A DNA stretch of 64,000 bases from Acidimicrobiia bacterium (GTDB lineage Bacteria > Actinomycetota > Acidimicrobiia > IMCC26256 > JAOSJL01), in NCBI GenBank assembly GCA_027494115.1, contig JAOSJL010000001.1, positions 2,555,501-2,619,500 of the forward strand, read 5' to 3'. The position numbers and the translations under genes were made by a program. Shown here piece after piece: positions 20,480 through 29,109 of this stretch. The notes below the pieces were generated by a model, which was given only the letters and a program-made list of their open reading frames with translations, made no database searches and was not told where the DNA came from. How positions within the stretch are numbered: position 1 is the stretch's first letter; each line of letters starts with the position of its first letter.

Positions 20480-21775
20480 ATGGTGGTCTCACGGCGGAAG
20501 TTCCTCAGCGGCACGGCCTCGGCCGCGGCGCTCGGCGGTATCGCCGCCTGCAGGCCGCCCAAACCCGGACCGCCTCCGCCACCGCCTCCCCCACCGCCTC
20601 CCCCACGCCTGCCGGGGGCGGAGATCCTCGTGCTCGTCAGCCTTCCCGGCGGCAATGACGGACTGAACACGGTCGTACCCCACGGCAACTCCGCCTACCA
20701 CGCCGCCCGGGGACCGCTGGCTCTCACCACCGCCGGAGGTGTCCACGACCTGGGATCGGGTCTCGGCCTGCACCCGAGCATGGAGGGCATGGCCGATCGG
20801 TGGGCCCGTGATGATCTCGCCATCATCCAGGGCGTCGGCTACCCGTCTCCGGACCTCAGCCACTTCCGTTCCCAGGACGTGTGGGGATCGGGGATCTCCG
20901 AAACGAACGAGCCGAGCGGTTGGATCGGACGGTGGATGGACCTCGCGGGCGACGATCCTCTCGAGGCGATCGTCGTGGGCAACTCGCTGCCGCTCCTCCT
21001 GCGCGGACGTCAACAGACCGGCATCGCCGTGCCCAACGGCGGAATCACGATCCCCGGCAATGACGTCTTCGCCAACGGATACGGATGGCTCGCACAGCCG
21101 GAGCCCAGCGAGGGCGTGTGGGCTGCGGCCATCACGCGCTCGAAAGAGCACCTGATCCGCGCCGAAGAGGAGATCAACGCCGCCCTCAAAGGGAACGCCG
21201 TCACGGGCGTGAACAACTCCACCAACCAGTTCGTGGCGGCCGATGAACCCGTTGCTCCCGCGGGTCTCCCCACCTCGCTCGATGGCGTCGGCGGACATCT
21301 CGCCAGCCAGCTCAGGGTCGTGAGCACACTCATCCGTGCCGGACTGCGGACCCAGGTGTACTCGGTGAGCATGGGGGGGTTCGACACCCACACCAACCAG
21401 CTACCGACGCACGCGAACCTTCTTCGACAGCTCGACCAGGCGCTCTACGGCTTCCAGGCGGAGATGGACGGCCACGCTCGCGGGAAGCACGTCGTGTCGC
21501 TGGTCCAGTCGGAGTTCGGTCGCCGGTTCACGGGGAACCGGGACGGTGGAACGGATCACGGCACGGCGGCGCCGGTCCTCGTGCTGGGAAAGCCGGTTCG
21601 GGGAGGCTTCTACGGTGAGCACCCGAGCCTCACGTCTCTCGACAACAACGGAAATCTTCAGGCCACGACCGACTTCCGCCGCATCTACGCCACGGTCCTC
21701 GAACGCTCGCTCGAAGTGGATTCCGCTCAGATCCTCAACGCCAGCTATCAGCCGATCGGCTTCCTCCCGGCCTGA
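20480..21775 (+). CDS. DUF1501 family exported protein (Tat lipoprotein-like)
   Basis: This 431-residue protein begins with a twin-arginine signal (SRRKFLSGTASAAALGGIAAC). That ends in a lipobox-like cysteine, followed by a run of 12 prolines that probably spans the cell wall. The body has DUF1501 features: LVSLPGGNDGLNTVVP, SHFRSQDVWG, SMGGFDTHTNQL and SEFGRRFTGNRDGGTDHGTAAPVLVLG, related to the sulfatase/alkaline phosphatase fold. Its partner DUF1800 is directly upstream. The pair is widespread, but its substrate is unknown. Lipid attachment is an inference from the cysteine position. Confidence 0.83.
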   Translation: MVVSRRKFLSGTASAAALGGIAACRPPKPGPPPPPPPPPPPPRLPGAEILVLVSLPGGNDGLNTVVPHGNSAYHAARGPLALTTAGGVHDLGSGLGLHPSMEGMADRWARDDLAIIQGVGYPSPDLSHFRSQDVWGSGISETNEPSGWIGRWMDLAGDDPLEAIVVGNSLPLLLRGRQQTGIAVPNGGITIPGNDVFANGYGWLAQPEPSEGVWAAAITRSKEHLIRAEEEINAALKGNAVTGVNNSTNQFVAADEPVAPAGLPTSLDGVGGHLASQLRVVSTLIRAGLRTQVYSVSMGGFDTHTNQLPTHANLLRQLDQALYGFQAEMDGHARGKHVVSLVQSEFGRRFTGNRDGGTDHGTAAPVLVLGKPVRGGFYGEHPSLTSLDNNGNLQATTDFRRIYATVLERSLEVDSAQILNASYQPIGFLPA

Positions 21776-21790
21776 GCCGGGCGGGAGCCT

Positions 21791-21997
21791 TCAGGAGCGG
21801 GTCGCCACGCCGTGGCGCTCGAGGAAATTCATCCGCTTGTGGACCGACGACCGCCACTCGTCGATGTCGGAGTCGAACGTGGCGCGGTTCCCGTCTTCAT
21901 AGGCGTGCTCGAGATCGTCGAACGCCGCGTCTTCGGCGTCGAGCAACTCGCGGTAACGCCTCAGAAATCCCTCGTCGACTACAGCGCCGTCACTCAT
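21791..21997 (-). CDS. Small acidic protein of unknown function
   Basis: This 68-residue acidic, helix-rich protein (MSDGAVVDEGFLRRYRELL at the start) has no recognised domain. ATG 21997 has GGAGGG six bases upstream, which makes a real gene likely. It follows hisF by 95 bases in the same direction and converges on DUF1501. It contains no cysteines or membrane segment. Confidence 0.6.
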   Translation of the reverse strand: MSDGAVVDEGFLRRYRELLDAEDAAFDDLEHAYEDGNRATFDSDIDEWRSSVHKRMNFLERHGVATRS

Positions 21998-22092
21998 CCG
22001 TTCCCTCCGTGTCGTCGGTTCCCCGGCATGTTCGACGCTACCCGAATCCGCCGGTCCGTTCGACCGTAGGAGATGCCCGTCCGACAGGCCCC

Positions 22093-22851
22093 TCAGGCGG
22101 GTCGGACGGTCACCCCGCGCCCGGCCAGGTACTCCTTCGCTTCGCCGACCGTGTGCTCTCCGAAATGGAAGATCGACGCTGCCAGGAGGCCTTCCGCTCC
22201 CCCGACGGCGGCACCCTCGTAGAGGTGGTCCAGCGTTCCGACCCCGCCCGAGGCGATGACGGGAACCCCCACGGCGTCGACGACGGCAGCGGTGAGCTCG
22301 AGGTCGTAACCGTCGCGTGTGCCGTCGCGGTCCATCGATGTGAGGAGGATCTCGCCCGCTCCGAGGTCGACAACGCGCTCGGCCCACTCGAGCACGTCGA
22401 GATCCGTCGGCGTACGACCACCGTGGGTCACGACCTCCCATCCGCCGGGCCGACGGCGTGCGTCGATCGCCACGACGATGCACTGGGCGCCGAAGGCGTC
22501 GGCGCCGGAGCGCACCAGGTCGGGGTCGGCCACGGCTGCGGTGTTGAGAGAGACCTTGTCGGCACCGGCCCTCAGCAAGGCACGAATGTCGCCTTCCGAC
22601 CTGATTCCTCCTCCGACCGTGAAGGGCATGAACACCTGTTCGGACGTGCGCGCGGCCACGTCGAGAATCGTGTCGCGCGCGTCGGAGGAGGCGGTGATGT
22701 CGAGGAACACGACCTCGTCGGCACCTTCGGCGTCGTACCGCTGGGCGAGTTCGACGGGGTCGCCTGCGTCGCGCAGGCCGACGAAGTTGACGCCCTTCAC
22801 CACGCGGCCGGCCTCGACATCGAGGCACGGAATCACCCGGGTCGCGAGCAT
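22093..22851 (-). CDS. hisF: Imidazole glycerol phosphate synthase, cyclase subunit
   Basis: This 252-residue TIM barrel forms the imidazole ring and AICAR, using ammonia channelled from HisH. The two catalytic aspartates are in [16 protein letters not shown] and [35 protein letters not shown] and [12 protein letters not shown] are also typical. Its first 19 bases overlap the end of hisA, so translation is likely coupled. Confidence 0.96.
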   Translation of the reverse strand: MLATRVIPCLDVEAGRVVKGVNFVGLRDAGDPVELAQRYDAEGADEVVFLDITASSDARDTILDVAARTSEQVFMPFTVGGGIRSEGDIRALLRAGADKVSLNTAAVADPDLVRSGADAFGAQCIVVAIDARRRPGGWEVVTHGGRTPTDLDVLEWAERVVDLGAGEILLTSMDRDGTRDGYDLELTAAVVDAVGVPVIASGGVGTLDHLYEGAAVGGAEGLLAASIFHFGEHTVGEAKEYLAGRGVTVRPA

Positions 22852-23576
22852 GCCGCCATCGCCTCCTCCGCGGTGAAACGCCCTTCGTAGAGCGCTCGTC
22901 CGACGATCACGCCGACGAGGTGCGGGTACCTCCTCGCCAACCCGGCGAGGACCTCCAGATCATCCAGGCTGCCAACGCCCCCGCTCGCCAGGACCGGAGT
23001 GTCCACGGTGCCGAGCAGCTCGGCAATGCCGGTGGCGTCAGGGCCTTCCATGGTTCCGTCGGCTTCGATACGGGTGACGACGAACGCGTCGACACTCCGC
23101 TCGGCAAACGATGCCAGCACATCGGCGAGACCACGGCCACTGCCCTCGGTCCAACCGCGCACCTGCACCTCACCGCCGAGCACATCGAGGCCCACGGCCA
23201 CGGCCACTCCCACGGAGTCACCGATCTCGTCGACGAGCTCCGGACGTTCGACGGCCGCCGTGCCCACGACGACGCGCCGGACACCGGCATCGCAGAGCCG
23301 TTGGGCCGTCGACACCTCGCGCACGCCGCCACCGACCTGCACGGAACACGTCACGGCCGCGGCGATCGCGCGTATAGCGTCCTCGTTGCCGGGCGCGCCG
23401 GTGCGTGCCGCGTCGAGATCCACCACGTGGATCCACGACGCTCCGGCAGCTTCGAAACCTCGGGCCACCGCGACGGGATCCGTCCCGTAGACCGTCTCCT
23501 CGTCGAAGTCACCGCGCAGGAGCCGCACACAACGGCCGGCCCGCAGATCGATCGCCGGAAACAACTCGAACGCCAT
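22833..23576 (-). CDS. hisA: ProFAR isomerase HisA
   Basis: This 247-residue TIM-barrel isomerase of histidine synthesis has its catalytic aspartates in [15 protein letters not shown] and [14 protein letters not shown]. Further motifs are [19 protein letters not shown] and [16 protein letters not shown] 23576 overlaps the hisH TGA. Many actinobacteria use a dual HisA/TrpF (PriA). Because this genome has a separate trpF, HisA is probably single-function, but that is not proven by sequence. Confidence 0.93.
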   Translation of the reverse strand: MAFELFPAIDLRAGRCVRLLRGDFDEETVYGTDPVAVARGFEAAGASWIHVVDLDAARTGAPGNEDAIRAIAAAVTCSVQVGGGVREVSTAQRLCDAGVRRVVVGTAAVERPELVDEIGDSVGVAVAVGLDVLGGEVQVRGWTEGSGRGLADVLASFAERSVDAFVVTRIEADGTMEGPDATGIAELLGTVDTPVLASGGVGSLDDLEVLAGLARRYPHLVGVIVGRALYEGRFTAEEAMAACSRPG

Positions 23577-24214
23577 CAGATCGACTCCTGGCTGCGAGTC
23601 GCCGCAGCCACGAAGTTCGCAAGCACAGCCAGTCCGCATGTTCCACTCTTCTCCGGGTGGAACTGCGTCGCCCACACGGCGCCCTGTTCCACCGCAGCCA
23701 CGATCGTGCCGCCGTGATCCGTGGTGGCGGAGACGACGTCGGGATCCGCAGGCACGGGAACGTACGAGTGCACGAAATAGCACCAGTGCGGGGGCGGAAC
23801 GCCCGCGAAGAGCGCGGAGCCCGACCGGGCGTCCACCGTGTTCCAGCCCATGTGCGGAATCGTGACGGAGCCACCCAGCCGCTGCACCGTCCCGGCGATC
23901 ACTCCGAGCCCCGTCACGCCCGGTGCCTCCTCACTGGCCTCGAAGAGCATCTGCATCCCCACGCAGATCCCGAGGAACGGGCGACTCGAGGCCACCGCTT
24001 CCCGCGCCACGACGTCGAGCCCGTGCGCGTGCAGTTCCTGCATACAACGCCCGAACGCGCCCACGCCGGGAAGGACCGCCGCCGCCGCGTCGCGAATCAC
24101 GTCCACGTCGTTCGTGAGGACAGCATCGGCGCCGAGGTGCGCGAGTGCTTTCTCCGCCGACCGTAGGTTCCCGATGCCGTAGTCGAGCACCGCGATCCGC
24201 GGACGCGCGCTCAG
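23576..24214 (-). CDS. hisH: Imidazole glycerol phosphate synthase, glutaminase subunit
   Basis: This class I glutamine amidotransferase supplies ammonia to HisF. The nucleophile is in FLGICVGMQMLFEAS, the His-Glu pair in ATQFHPEKSG, and the N-terminal strand is IAVLDYGIGNLRS. No ATG, GTG or TTG lies before that strand in this frame. A CTG at 24214 overlaps the hisB TGA as CTGA and follows AAGGGA by a short space, exactly like the ATGA and GTGA junctions elsewhere in this operon, so I take CTG as the start. GTG 24190 would remove the first half of strand 1. Confidence 0.9.
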   Translation of the reverse strand: MSARPRIAVLDYGIGNLRSAEKALAHLGADAVLTNDVDVIRDAAAAVLPGVGAFGRCMQELHAHGLDVVAREAVASSRPFLGICVGMQMLFEASEEAPGVTGLGVIAGTVQRLGGSVTIPHMGWNTVDARSGSALFAGVPPPHWCYFVHSYVPVPADPDVVSATTDHGGTIVAAVEQGAVWATQFHPEKSGTCGLAVLANFVAAATRSQESI

Positions 24215-24825
24215 AGCGTTCCCTTCGTGGAGGGGAGCAGTTCGCCGTCGATCCGCGTGGCGTCGCGCAGACACCGCGCTGCCGCCTTGAACGACGCCTC
24301 GATGACGTGGTGCCCGTTCCTGCCGGTGATGCTCCGCATGTGAAGCGTGACCGCCGCGGCGATCGCGAAGGCACGCCAGAACTCCTCGGCCAACTGCGGA
24401 TCGAATGTGCCGATCCATTCGGAGACCGGGTCGACGTCGTAGTGGAGATACGGGCGGCCCGAGAGATCGAGCGAGACAGCGACGAGCGCTTCGTCGAGCG
24501 GTACCTCGATGGACGCAAAGCGCCGGACCCCGACCTTGTCGCCGAGAGCGCGACCGAAAACCGTGCCGACGACGATGCCGACGTCTTCGATCGTGTGGTG
24601 CGTGTCGATCTCGAGATCGCCCTCTGCGCGTACGACGAGATCGAATCCTGCGTGTCGGCCGAGTTGCTGGAGCATGTGGTCGAAGAACGGAATCCCGGTC
24701 GTGACGTCGGCCACACCCGATCCGTCGAGGTCGAGCGACACCTCGACCACCGTCTCCTTGGTTTCCCGCTTCCATGCGGCACTGCGCTCGGCCATGCTGC
24801 GTTCGGCCATGCTGCGTTCGGCCAT
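24211..24825 (-). CDS. hisB: Imidazoleglycerol-phosphate dehydratase
   Basis: This 204-residue manganese enzyme dehydrates IGP in histidine synthesis. Metal-binding motifs FFDHMLQQLGRH, DTHHTIEDVGI and GRNGHHVIEASFKA are intact. The protein begins with a three-fold MAERS repeat before the normal AAWKRETKET start of the family. Each repeat brings its own ATG, so 24825, 24810 and 24795 are all possible starts. The first overlaps the hisC stop by four bases. The monofunctional type (no HisB-N phosphatase) is usual in actinobacteria. Confidence 0.95.
   Translation of the reverse strand: MAERSMAERSMAERSAAWKRETKETVVEVSLDLDGSGVADVTTGIPFFDHMLQQLGRHAGFDLVVRAEGDLEIDTHHTIEDVGIVVGTVFGRALGDKVGVRRFASIEVPLDEALVAVSLDLSGRPYLHYDVDPVSEWIGTFDPQLAEEFWRAFAIAAAVTLHMRSITGRNGHHVIEASFKAAARCLRDATRIDGELLPSTKGTL
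24781..24825 (-). repeat. hisB: 3 x 15-bp tandem repeat at the hisB start
   Basis: The 15-base unit GCTGCGTTCGGCCAT (plus strand) occurs twice exactly at 24796-24825 and once with two changes at 24781-24795. On the coding strand each copy reads ATG-GCC-GAA-CGC-AGC, so each offers a start codon. Unit length is a multiple of three, and copy-number change would keep the frame. Confidence 0.9.
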
Positions 24826-25910
24826 CAGGCCGCCTCCTCGCCGATCGCCGCTTCGAGGGCGGTGATCAGAGCGTCGTTCTCGGTAGGTGTACCGATCGTG
24901 ATCCGCAGTGTGCCCTCCAGACCGGGACGGCGTGTGAAGTCACGCACCAGCACGCCGCGGGCCAGCAGTCTCTCCCAGACGGCGTGAGCGTCCCCATCCG
25001 GGCGGACGAGGAGGAAATTCGCACCGCTCTCGTAGACTTCCAGCCCCTCGATGCTCCCCAGAGCGACAGACGTCCGATCGCGTTCCCTCCGCAAGACGGA
25101 GACCCGCGCCTCCATCTCCGCCACGTAGCGCAGGGCCACGAGCCCCGCTGTCTGCGTCGCTACCGACAGGTGATACGGGAGGACGACCTTGTCGAGTTCG
25201 GCCACGACACCCGCCGGAGCGACACAGAAGCCGAGCCGAAGCGCTGCCAGCGACCAGACCTTCGAGAATGTGCGCACGACGACCAGGGGCACGTCGTCTG
25301 CCACCGCGTCGATCATCGTACGGTCGGCGAACTCGCCGTAGGCCTCGTCGAGCACAACGAGGGAATCCGGCGCCGCGTCGGCCAGTGCGGCCAGGAGTTC
25401 CGGAGGATCGACCGTGCCCGTGGGATTGTTCGGGCTGCAGAGAAAGATCACGGCGGGACGTCGCTCGGCCACGAGGGCGGTGGCCGCGTCGGTGTCGACG
25501 GAGAAATCGGCGCGGCGATCTCCGGCCACCACGTTGGTACCGGTGACGCGGGCGATGTGGCCGTGGAGCGCGTAGGTCGGCTCGAACACGACGGCCTCAC
25601 GCCCCGCACCCCCGTAGGTGAGAAGCAGGGTCTGGAGCACCTCGTTGGAGCCGTTGGCGCAGAAGACCTGCTGGGGCCGGACACGCAGCCTCTGCGCGAT
25701 CGCCGAGCGGAGCTCCGCGGCCGAGCGGTCGGGATAGCGGTTCAGCGGCACCTTCGTCAGTTCCCGGCACCACTCGTCGACGAAGTCTGCGGGTGGAGGC
25801 AACGGACTCTCGTTGGTGTTGAGACGCACGCTGACGTCGATCTGCGGAGAGTGGTAGGCCGAGAGGTCGTCGAGGTCGCGGCGTGGTGTGGGAAGAGCCG
25901 GTTCCGTCAT
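24825..25910 (-). CDS. hisC: Histidinol-phosphate aminotransferase
   Basis: This 361-residue PLP enzyme transfers an amino group to imidazole acetol phosphate. The PLP lysine lies in RTFSKVWSLAALRLGF, and other class I/II aminotransferase motifs are LNTNESPLPPP, NRYPDRSAAELR, SNEVLQTLL, CSPNNPTGT and VVLDEAYGEF. ATG 25910 overlaps the hisD TGA and its own stop overlaps hisB, so the order hisD-C-B is tightly coupled. Confidence 0.94.
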   Translation of the reverse strand: MTEPALPTPRRDLDDLSAYHSPQIDVSVRLNTNESPLPPPADFVDEWCRELTKVPLNRYPDRSAAELRSAIAQRLRVRPQQVFCANGSNEVLQTLLLTYGGAGREAVVFEPTYALHGHIARVTGTNVVAGDRRADFSVDTDAATALVAERRPAVIFLCSPNNPTGTVDPPELLAALADAAPDSLVVLDEAYGEFADRTMIDAVADDVPLVVVRTFSKVWSLAALRLGFCVAPAGVVAELDKVVLPYHLSVATQTAGLVALRYVAEMEARVSVLRRERDRTSVALGSIEGLEVYESGANFLLVRPDGDAHAVWERLLARGVLVRDFTRRPGLEGTLRITIGTPTENDALITALEAAIGEEAA

Positions 25911-27217
25911 GAGGGTCTCTGCGTCGAGACGCGCCGAGCGACCGAGGTTCCATGCGCGTCGAGCCCCTCCGCGGCCGCGAGCGTCGAGACGTGTGGTTCC
26001 ACGGCAGCGAGAGCGTCTTGTGTCATCTCCACCACGTGGATGTGCTTCTGGAAGTCGGCGACCCGGAGGGCGTCGGCGAAACGGGCGGTGCCCCCGGTCG
26101 GCAGAACGTGATTGACACCCGCGACGTAGTCGCCCACTGCGGCGGGGCTGAAGGCCCCGCAGAAGACCGCGCCCGCGTTCCGGACGCCATCGAGGAGGTC
26201 GCGGGGTTCTGCGACCATCAACTCGAGGTGTTCCGGTGCGATCGCGTTGGCCGCGGCCAGCGCCTCGGAGGGCCCATCGACGAGGATCGAACGCCCGCCC
26301 TCCCGCAGCACCGCAGCGATCAGCTCCGACCGAGCAGCCTCGCCGAGCTGGCGGGCCATCTCGGCGTCGACGATCTCGGCGACGGAGGGCTCCCAGGTCA
26401 CCAGCGCCGCCACACCGCCCGGACCGTGCTCGGCCTGGGCGAGCAGATCGGCGGCGATGTAGTCGGCCGGCACCGTGCGATCGGCGATCACGACCAGTTC
26501 GGAGGGCCCGGCGAAAGCGTCGGTGCGCACGTGGCCCGACAGCTCACGTTTGGCGAGCGCCACGTACCGGTTTCCGGGGCCGACGATCACGTCGACGGCG
26601 GGAATGGTTGCGGTTCCGTACGCCATGGCAGCGATCGCCTGGGCCCCACCGACACAGAACACGTCGTCGGCGCCCGCCAGCTCCGCCGCCGCCAGCGTGG
26701 TTGGCGAAACCTTCCCGTCGGCGCCCGGCGGGACGCACAACACCACGGATCCGACGCCGGCGACGCGCGCCGGCAGCACCGTCATCAACACGGTGGACGG
26801 ATAGTCGGCACGCCCACCGGGTACGTAGCAGCCGGCGCGCTCGAGAGGGATGACTCGGTCGCTGATGGTGATCCCGCCGATGGTCTCGACCGGGTCGGGT
26901 TCTCGTCGTTGGGCCTCGTGGTGTGCCACGATCCGGTCGCGGGCGAACTCCAGTGCCTCGCGCAACTCGGATGTCACCTCGCCAAGCGCCGACGCGCGCT
27001 CGTCGGCGCTCACCCGCAGCGACAGGGGGCGACAGCCGTCGAAGCGCTCCGTCAGCTCTGCGAGAGCGGTGTCGCCGCGGTCGGCGACGTCGGCGAGGAT
27101 CTCGCGAACCGACGTGAGGACCGACTCCTCTTCGCTGTCGGACACCGAGGTCGGTTCGGGCGCGAGACGGGAACGCAGGTCGCCCCGAAAGCCGCGAAGG
27201 TCCAGTCGTTGAAGCAC
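25907..27217 (-). CDS. hisD: Histidinol dehydrogenase
   Basis: This 436-residue zinc enzyme makes the last two oxidations to histidine. Motifs include ERAGCYVPGGRADYPSTVLMT, GPGNRYVALAKRE, FAGPSELVVIAD, AQAEHGPGG and APEHLELMV, all matching HisD. GTG 27217 gives the normal start VLQRLDLRGFRGD; the longer frame to 27364 adds a Ser-rich stretch that overlaps the divergent gene. It is the first gene of the minus-strand his operon. The promoter should lie in the short space 27218-27272 shared with the opposite small gene. Confidence 0.95.
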   Translation of the reverse strand: MLQRLDLRGFRGDLRSRLAPEPTSVSDSEEESVLTSVREILADVADRGDTALAELTERFDGCRPLSLRVSADERASALGEVTSELREALEFARDRIVAHHEAQRREPDPVETIGGITISDRVIPLERAGCYVPGGRADYPSTVLMTVLPARVAGVGSVVLCVPPGADGKVSPTTLAAAELAGADDVFCVGGAQAIAAMAYGTATIPAVDVIVGPGNRYVALAKRELSGHVRTDAFAGPSELVVIADRTVPADYIAADLLAQAEHGPGGVAALVTWEPSVAEIVDAEMARQLGEAARSELIAAVLREGGRSILVDGPSEALAAANAIAPEHLELMVAEPRDLLDGVRNAGAVFCGAFSPAAVGDYVAGVNHVLPTGGTARFADALRVADFQKHIHVVEMTQDALAAVEPHVSTLAAAEGLDAHGTSVARRVSTQRPS

Positions 27218-27272
27218 GAGCGTCTCATCGTACCGGGCCCCTTTGTGCGCTCGACGGTGTTTCGGGGTCACA

Positions 27273-27488
27273 ATGCCGGCCGTGCCTGACACCGACGATT
27301 CCTCCACCGCTGCCGAGCTCTCGACCGTTCGTTCACAGGTCGACGAATTGACCGAGCGCATCACGGCCTGCGCGGACCGCTACGCCTCCACGCCCGGCTC
27401 GACCGTGGCCGCTGAGTGCTATGACGCCGAGCGTTCGCTGATCGCGGCGCGACGTGCAATCGAACGCGCGCGAGCGGTCCTGACGTAG
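27273..27488 (+). CDS. Small coiled-coil protein of unknown function
   Basis: This 71-residue protein (MPAVPDTDDSSTAAELSTV at the start) has a Ser/Thr/Asp-rich beginning and a helical remainder with heptad-like spacing (VRSQVDELTERI, AERSLIAARRAIERARAVL). No family is recognised. It is transcribed away from hisD and ends three bases before the end of the convergent nth gene. ATG 27273 is preferred over 27243 because the extra residues look non-coding. Confidence 0.5.
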   Translation: MPAVPDTDDSSTAAELSTVRSQVDELTERITACADRYASTPGSTVAAECYDAERSLIAARRAIERARAVLT

Positions 27489-27491
27489 AGC

Positions 27492-28136
27492 TCAGAAGCT
27501 CCCGGCGGACGGGCAGACCTCGGCCAGCACACAGTCATCGCAGCGGGGCTTACGGGCGTCGCACACCCGGCGACCGTGCAATATCAACCACAGGGAGAAG
27601 TTCCCACGGTCTTCGGGCGGAATCATGCCGTTGAGGTCGTACTCGATCTTCACGGCGTCGTCTTCGCGTGTGAGGCGTAACCGCTTCGAGAGGCGGGTGA
27701 CGTGGGTGTCGACCGGGAGGCCGGGAAGACCGAACGCCATCGACCGGACCACGTTGCCCGTCTTGCGGCCCACGCCGGGGAGCTTCGTGAGGTCGTCGAG
27801 GTCACGCGGCACCTCACCGTCGAAACGGTCGATCAGCCCCTGCGCCATGCCGATGAGGTTCTTCGTCTTCGAGCGGAAGAAACCCGTCGAGTGGATCAAC
27901 TCCTCGAGTTCCGCCGGATCGGCAGCGGCCAGGTCCTCGGGGTCCGGATAGCGCTCGAACACAGCGGGCGTCACCATGTTCACCCGTTCGTCAGTGCACT
28001 GCGCCGAGAGAATCGTGGCGACGAGGAGCTGGTACGGAGAGTCGTGCCCGAGGGCGCACTCGGCGTCGGGATACTCGGCACGGAGGAGCTCGAGCACCTC
28101 CGTGGCGCGTTGTCGGGCGCCACGGGGTCGAGCCAT
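27492..28136 (-). CDS. nth: Endonuclease III
   Basis: This 214-residue DNA glycosylase/AP lyase of base excision repair removes oxidised pyrimidines. The helix-hairpin-helix with its catalytic lysine is LPGVGRKTGNVV, the catalytic aspartate is in PVDTHVTRLSKRL, and the iron-sulfur cysteines follow the C-x6-C-x2-C-x5-C pattern near the C-terminus (CDARKPRCDDCVLAEVC). Length is normal. It is unrelated in function to its neighbours. Confidence 0.95.
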   Translation of the reverse strand: MARPRGARQRATEVLELLRAEYPDAECALGHDSPYQLLVATILSAQCTDERVNMVTPAVFERYPDPEDLAAADPAELEELIHSTGFFRSKTKNLIGMAQGLIDRFDGEVPRDLDDLTKLPGVGRKTGNVVRSMAFGLPGLPVDTHVTRLSKRLRLTREDDAVKIEYDLNGMIPPEDRGNFSLWLILHGRRVCDARKPRCDDCVLAEVCPSAGSF

Positions 28137-28227
28137 GGCTGCACCCTACGGGATGCCACAGGCCGGTCGCCGCGCAGGGGCCTCTACGCTCAGGGGATGA
28201 TCGAGAACCACCGCGCCGCCGTTCTGG

Positions 28228-29109
28228 GTGACGCCGAGATCCACTCACTGGAAGCCCCTGTGCCTCATGGCCCAGGCCGCCGACGGGTTTCGCCCGCTGA
28301 GCGACGACCTCTGGCTGGAGCTCACCGGGCCGGCCACCGCGGGATCACGCGTGGTGATCGATCGCCGCGACGGTCACGTCGTCGGTTCCGCGCACCTTTC
28401 CCACCCACCCGGCCACTGGCAGCTGGAGCTCGTGGTCCATCCCCGCCACCGCCACACCGGCGTCGAACGCGAGCTCCTCGACCATGCCGTCTCGGAGGTT
28501 CGCTCCGACGGGGGCGGTGACATCATCCTGTGGAGCAACGATCCCGACGAGCCGATGCTCGAGCTCATCGACAAGGCCGGATTCTCACCACAGCGTGAGC
28601 TCCTGCGCATGGAATGCGCGCTTCCCCTCGACGAGAGCGCGACCTGGCCCGAGGGTGTCGCCGTTCGCACCTTTCGCAGCGGCGACGACGCCGCCGTGGT
28701 CGCTCTCAACAACCGAGCCTTTTCCGACCACCCCGAACAGGGCTCCTGGACGGTCCACACACTCCGCACCCGCATGGCACAGGACTGGTTCGATCCGGCC
28801 GGATTCGTGATCGCCGAGGCCGGCGCAGAGATCGTCGGTTTCTGTTGGACCAAGCTCCACGACGACGAGCGGGCCGGGGAGATCTACGTCATCGCGGTGG
28901 AACCGGCCAGGCAGGGAACGGGGCTCGGACGCGCACTGGTGGTAGCGGGACTCGAATCGATCGCGCAGCGCCACATCACACGCGGAATCCTCTACGTCGA
29001 CGCCTCGAACCAGGCGGCGGTGGGGCTGTACGAGTCCCTCGGATTCTCGACAACGCGCATCAACCGCGCGTTCTCCCTGACCGTTACCGGGACCGAAGCG
29101 GCGTCATGA
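28228..29109 (+). CDS. mshD: Mycothiol acetyltransferase MshD
   Basis: This 293-residue protein has two GNAT-type halves and acetylates Cys-GlcN-Ins to give mycothiol, the main thiol of actinobacteria. Typical are AADGFRPLSDDLWLEL, EQGSWTVHTLRTRMAQDWFDPAGFVIAE, FCWTKLHDDE, GEIYVIAVEPARQGTGLG and LYVDASNQAAVGLYESLGF. The true N-terminus may instead start at ATG 28197 (MIENHRAAVLGDAEIHSLEA) and enter this frame after the C4 run 28255-28258, where one base may be extra. The stop overlaps rlmN by four bases. Confidence 0.88.
   Translation: MTPRSTHWKPLCLMAQAADGFRPLSDDLWLELTGPATAGSRVVIDRRDGHVVGSAHLSHPPGHWQLELVVHPRHRHTGVERELLDHAVSEVRSDGGGDIILWSNDPDEPMLELIDKAGFSPQRELLRMECALPLDESATWPEGVAVRTFRSGDDAAVVALNNRAFSDHPEQGSWTVHTLRTRMAQDWFDPAGFVIAEAGAEIVGFCWTKLHDDERAGEIYVIAVEPARQGTGLGRALVVAGLESIAQRHITRGILYVDASNQAAVGLYESLGFSTTRINRAFSLTVTGTEAAS

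Noticed and set aside
21791-22828. 345-codon minus-strand frame covering hisF
   Set aside because: Only its last 68 codons (from 21997), which have a ribosome site, look real. The rest is an Arg-rich shadow of hisF.
22833-23576. Dual-function PriA instead of HisA
   Set aside because: A complete separate trpF lies at 12250-12924, so a dual role is not needed. Sequence alone cannot exclude weak dual activity.
24774-27289. Two 445-codon plus-strand frames opposite hisC and hisD
   Set aside because: hisC and hisD are certain on the minus strand, with intact motifs and overlapping starts. The opposite frames show no family features.
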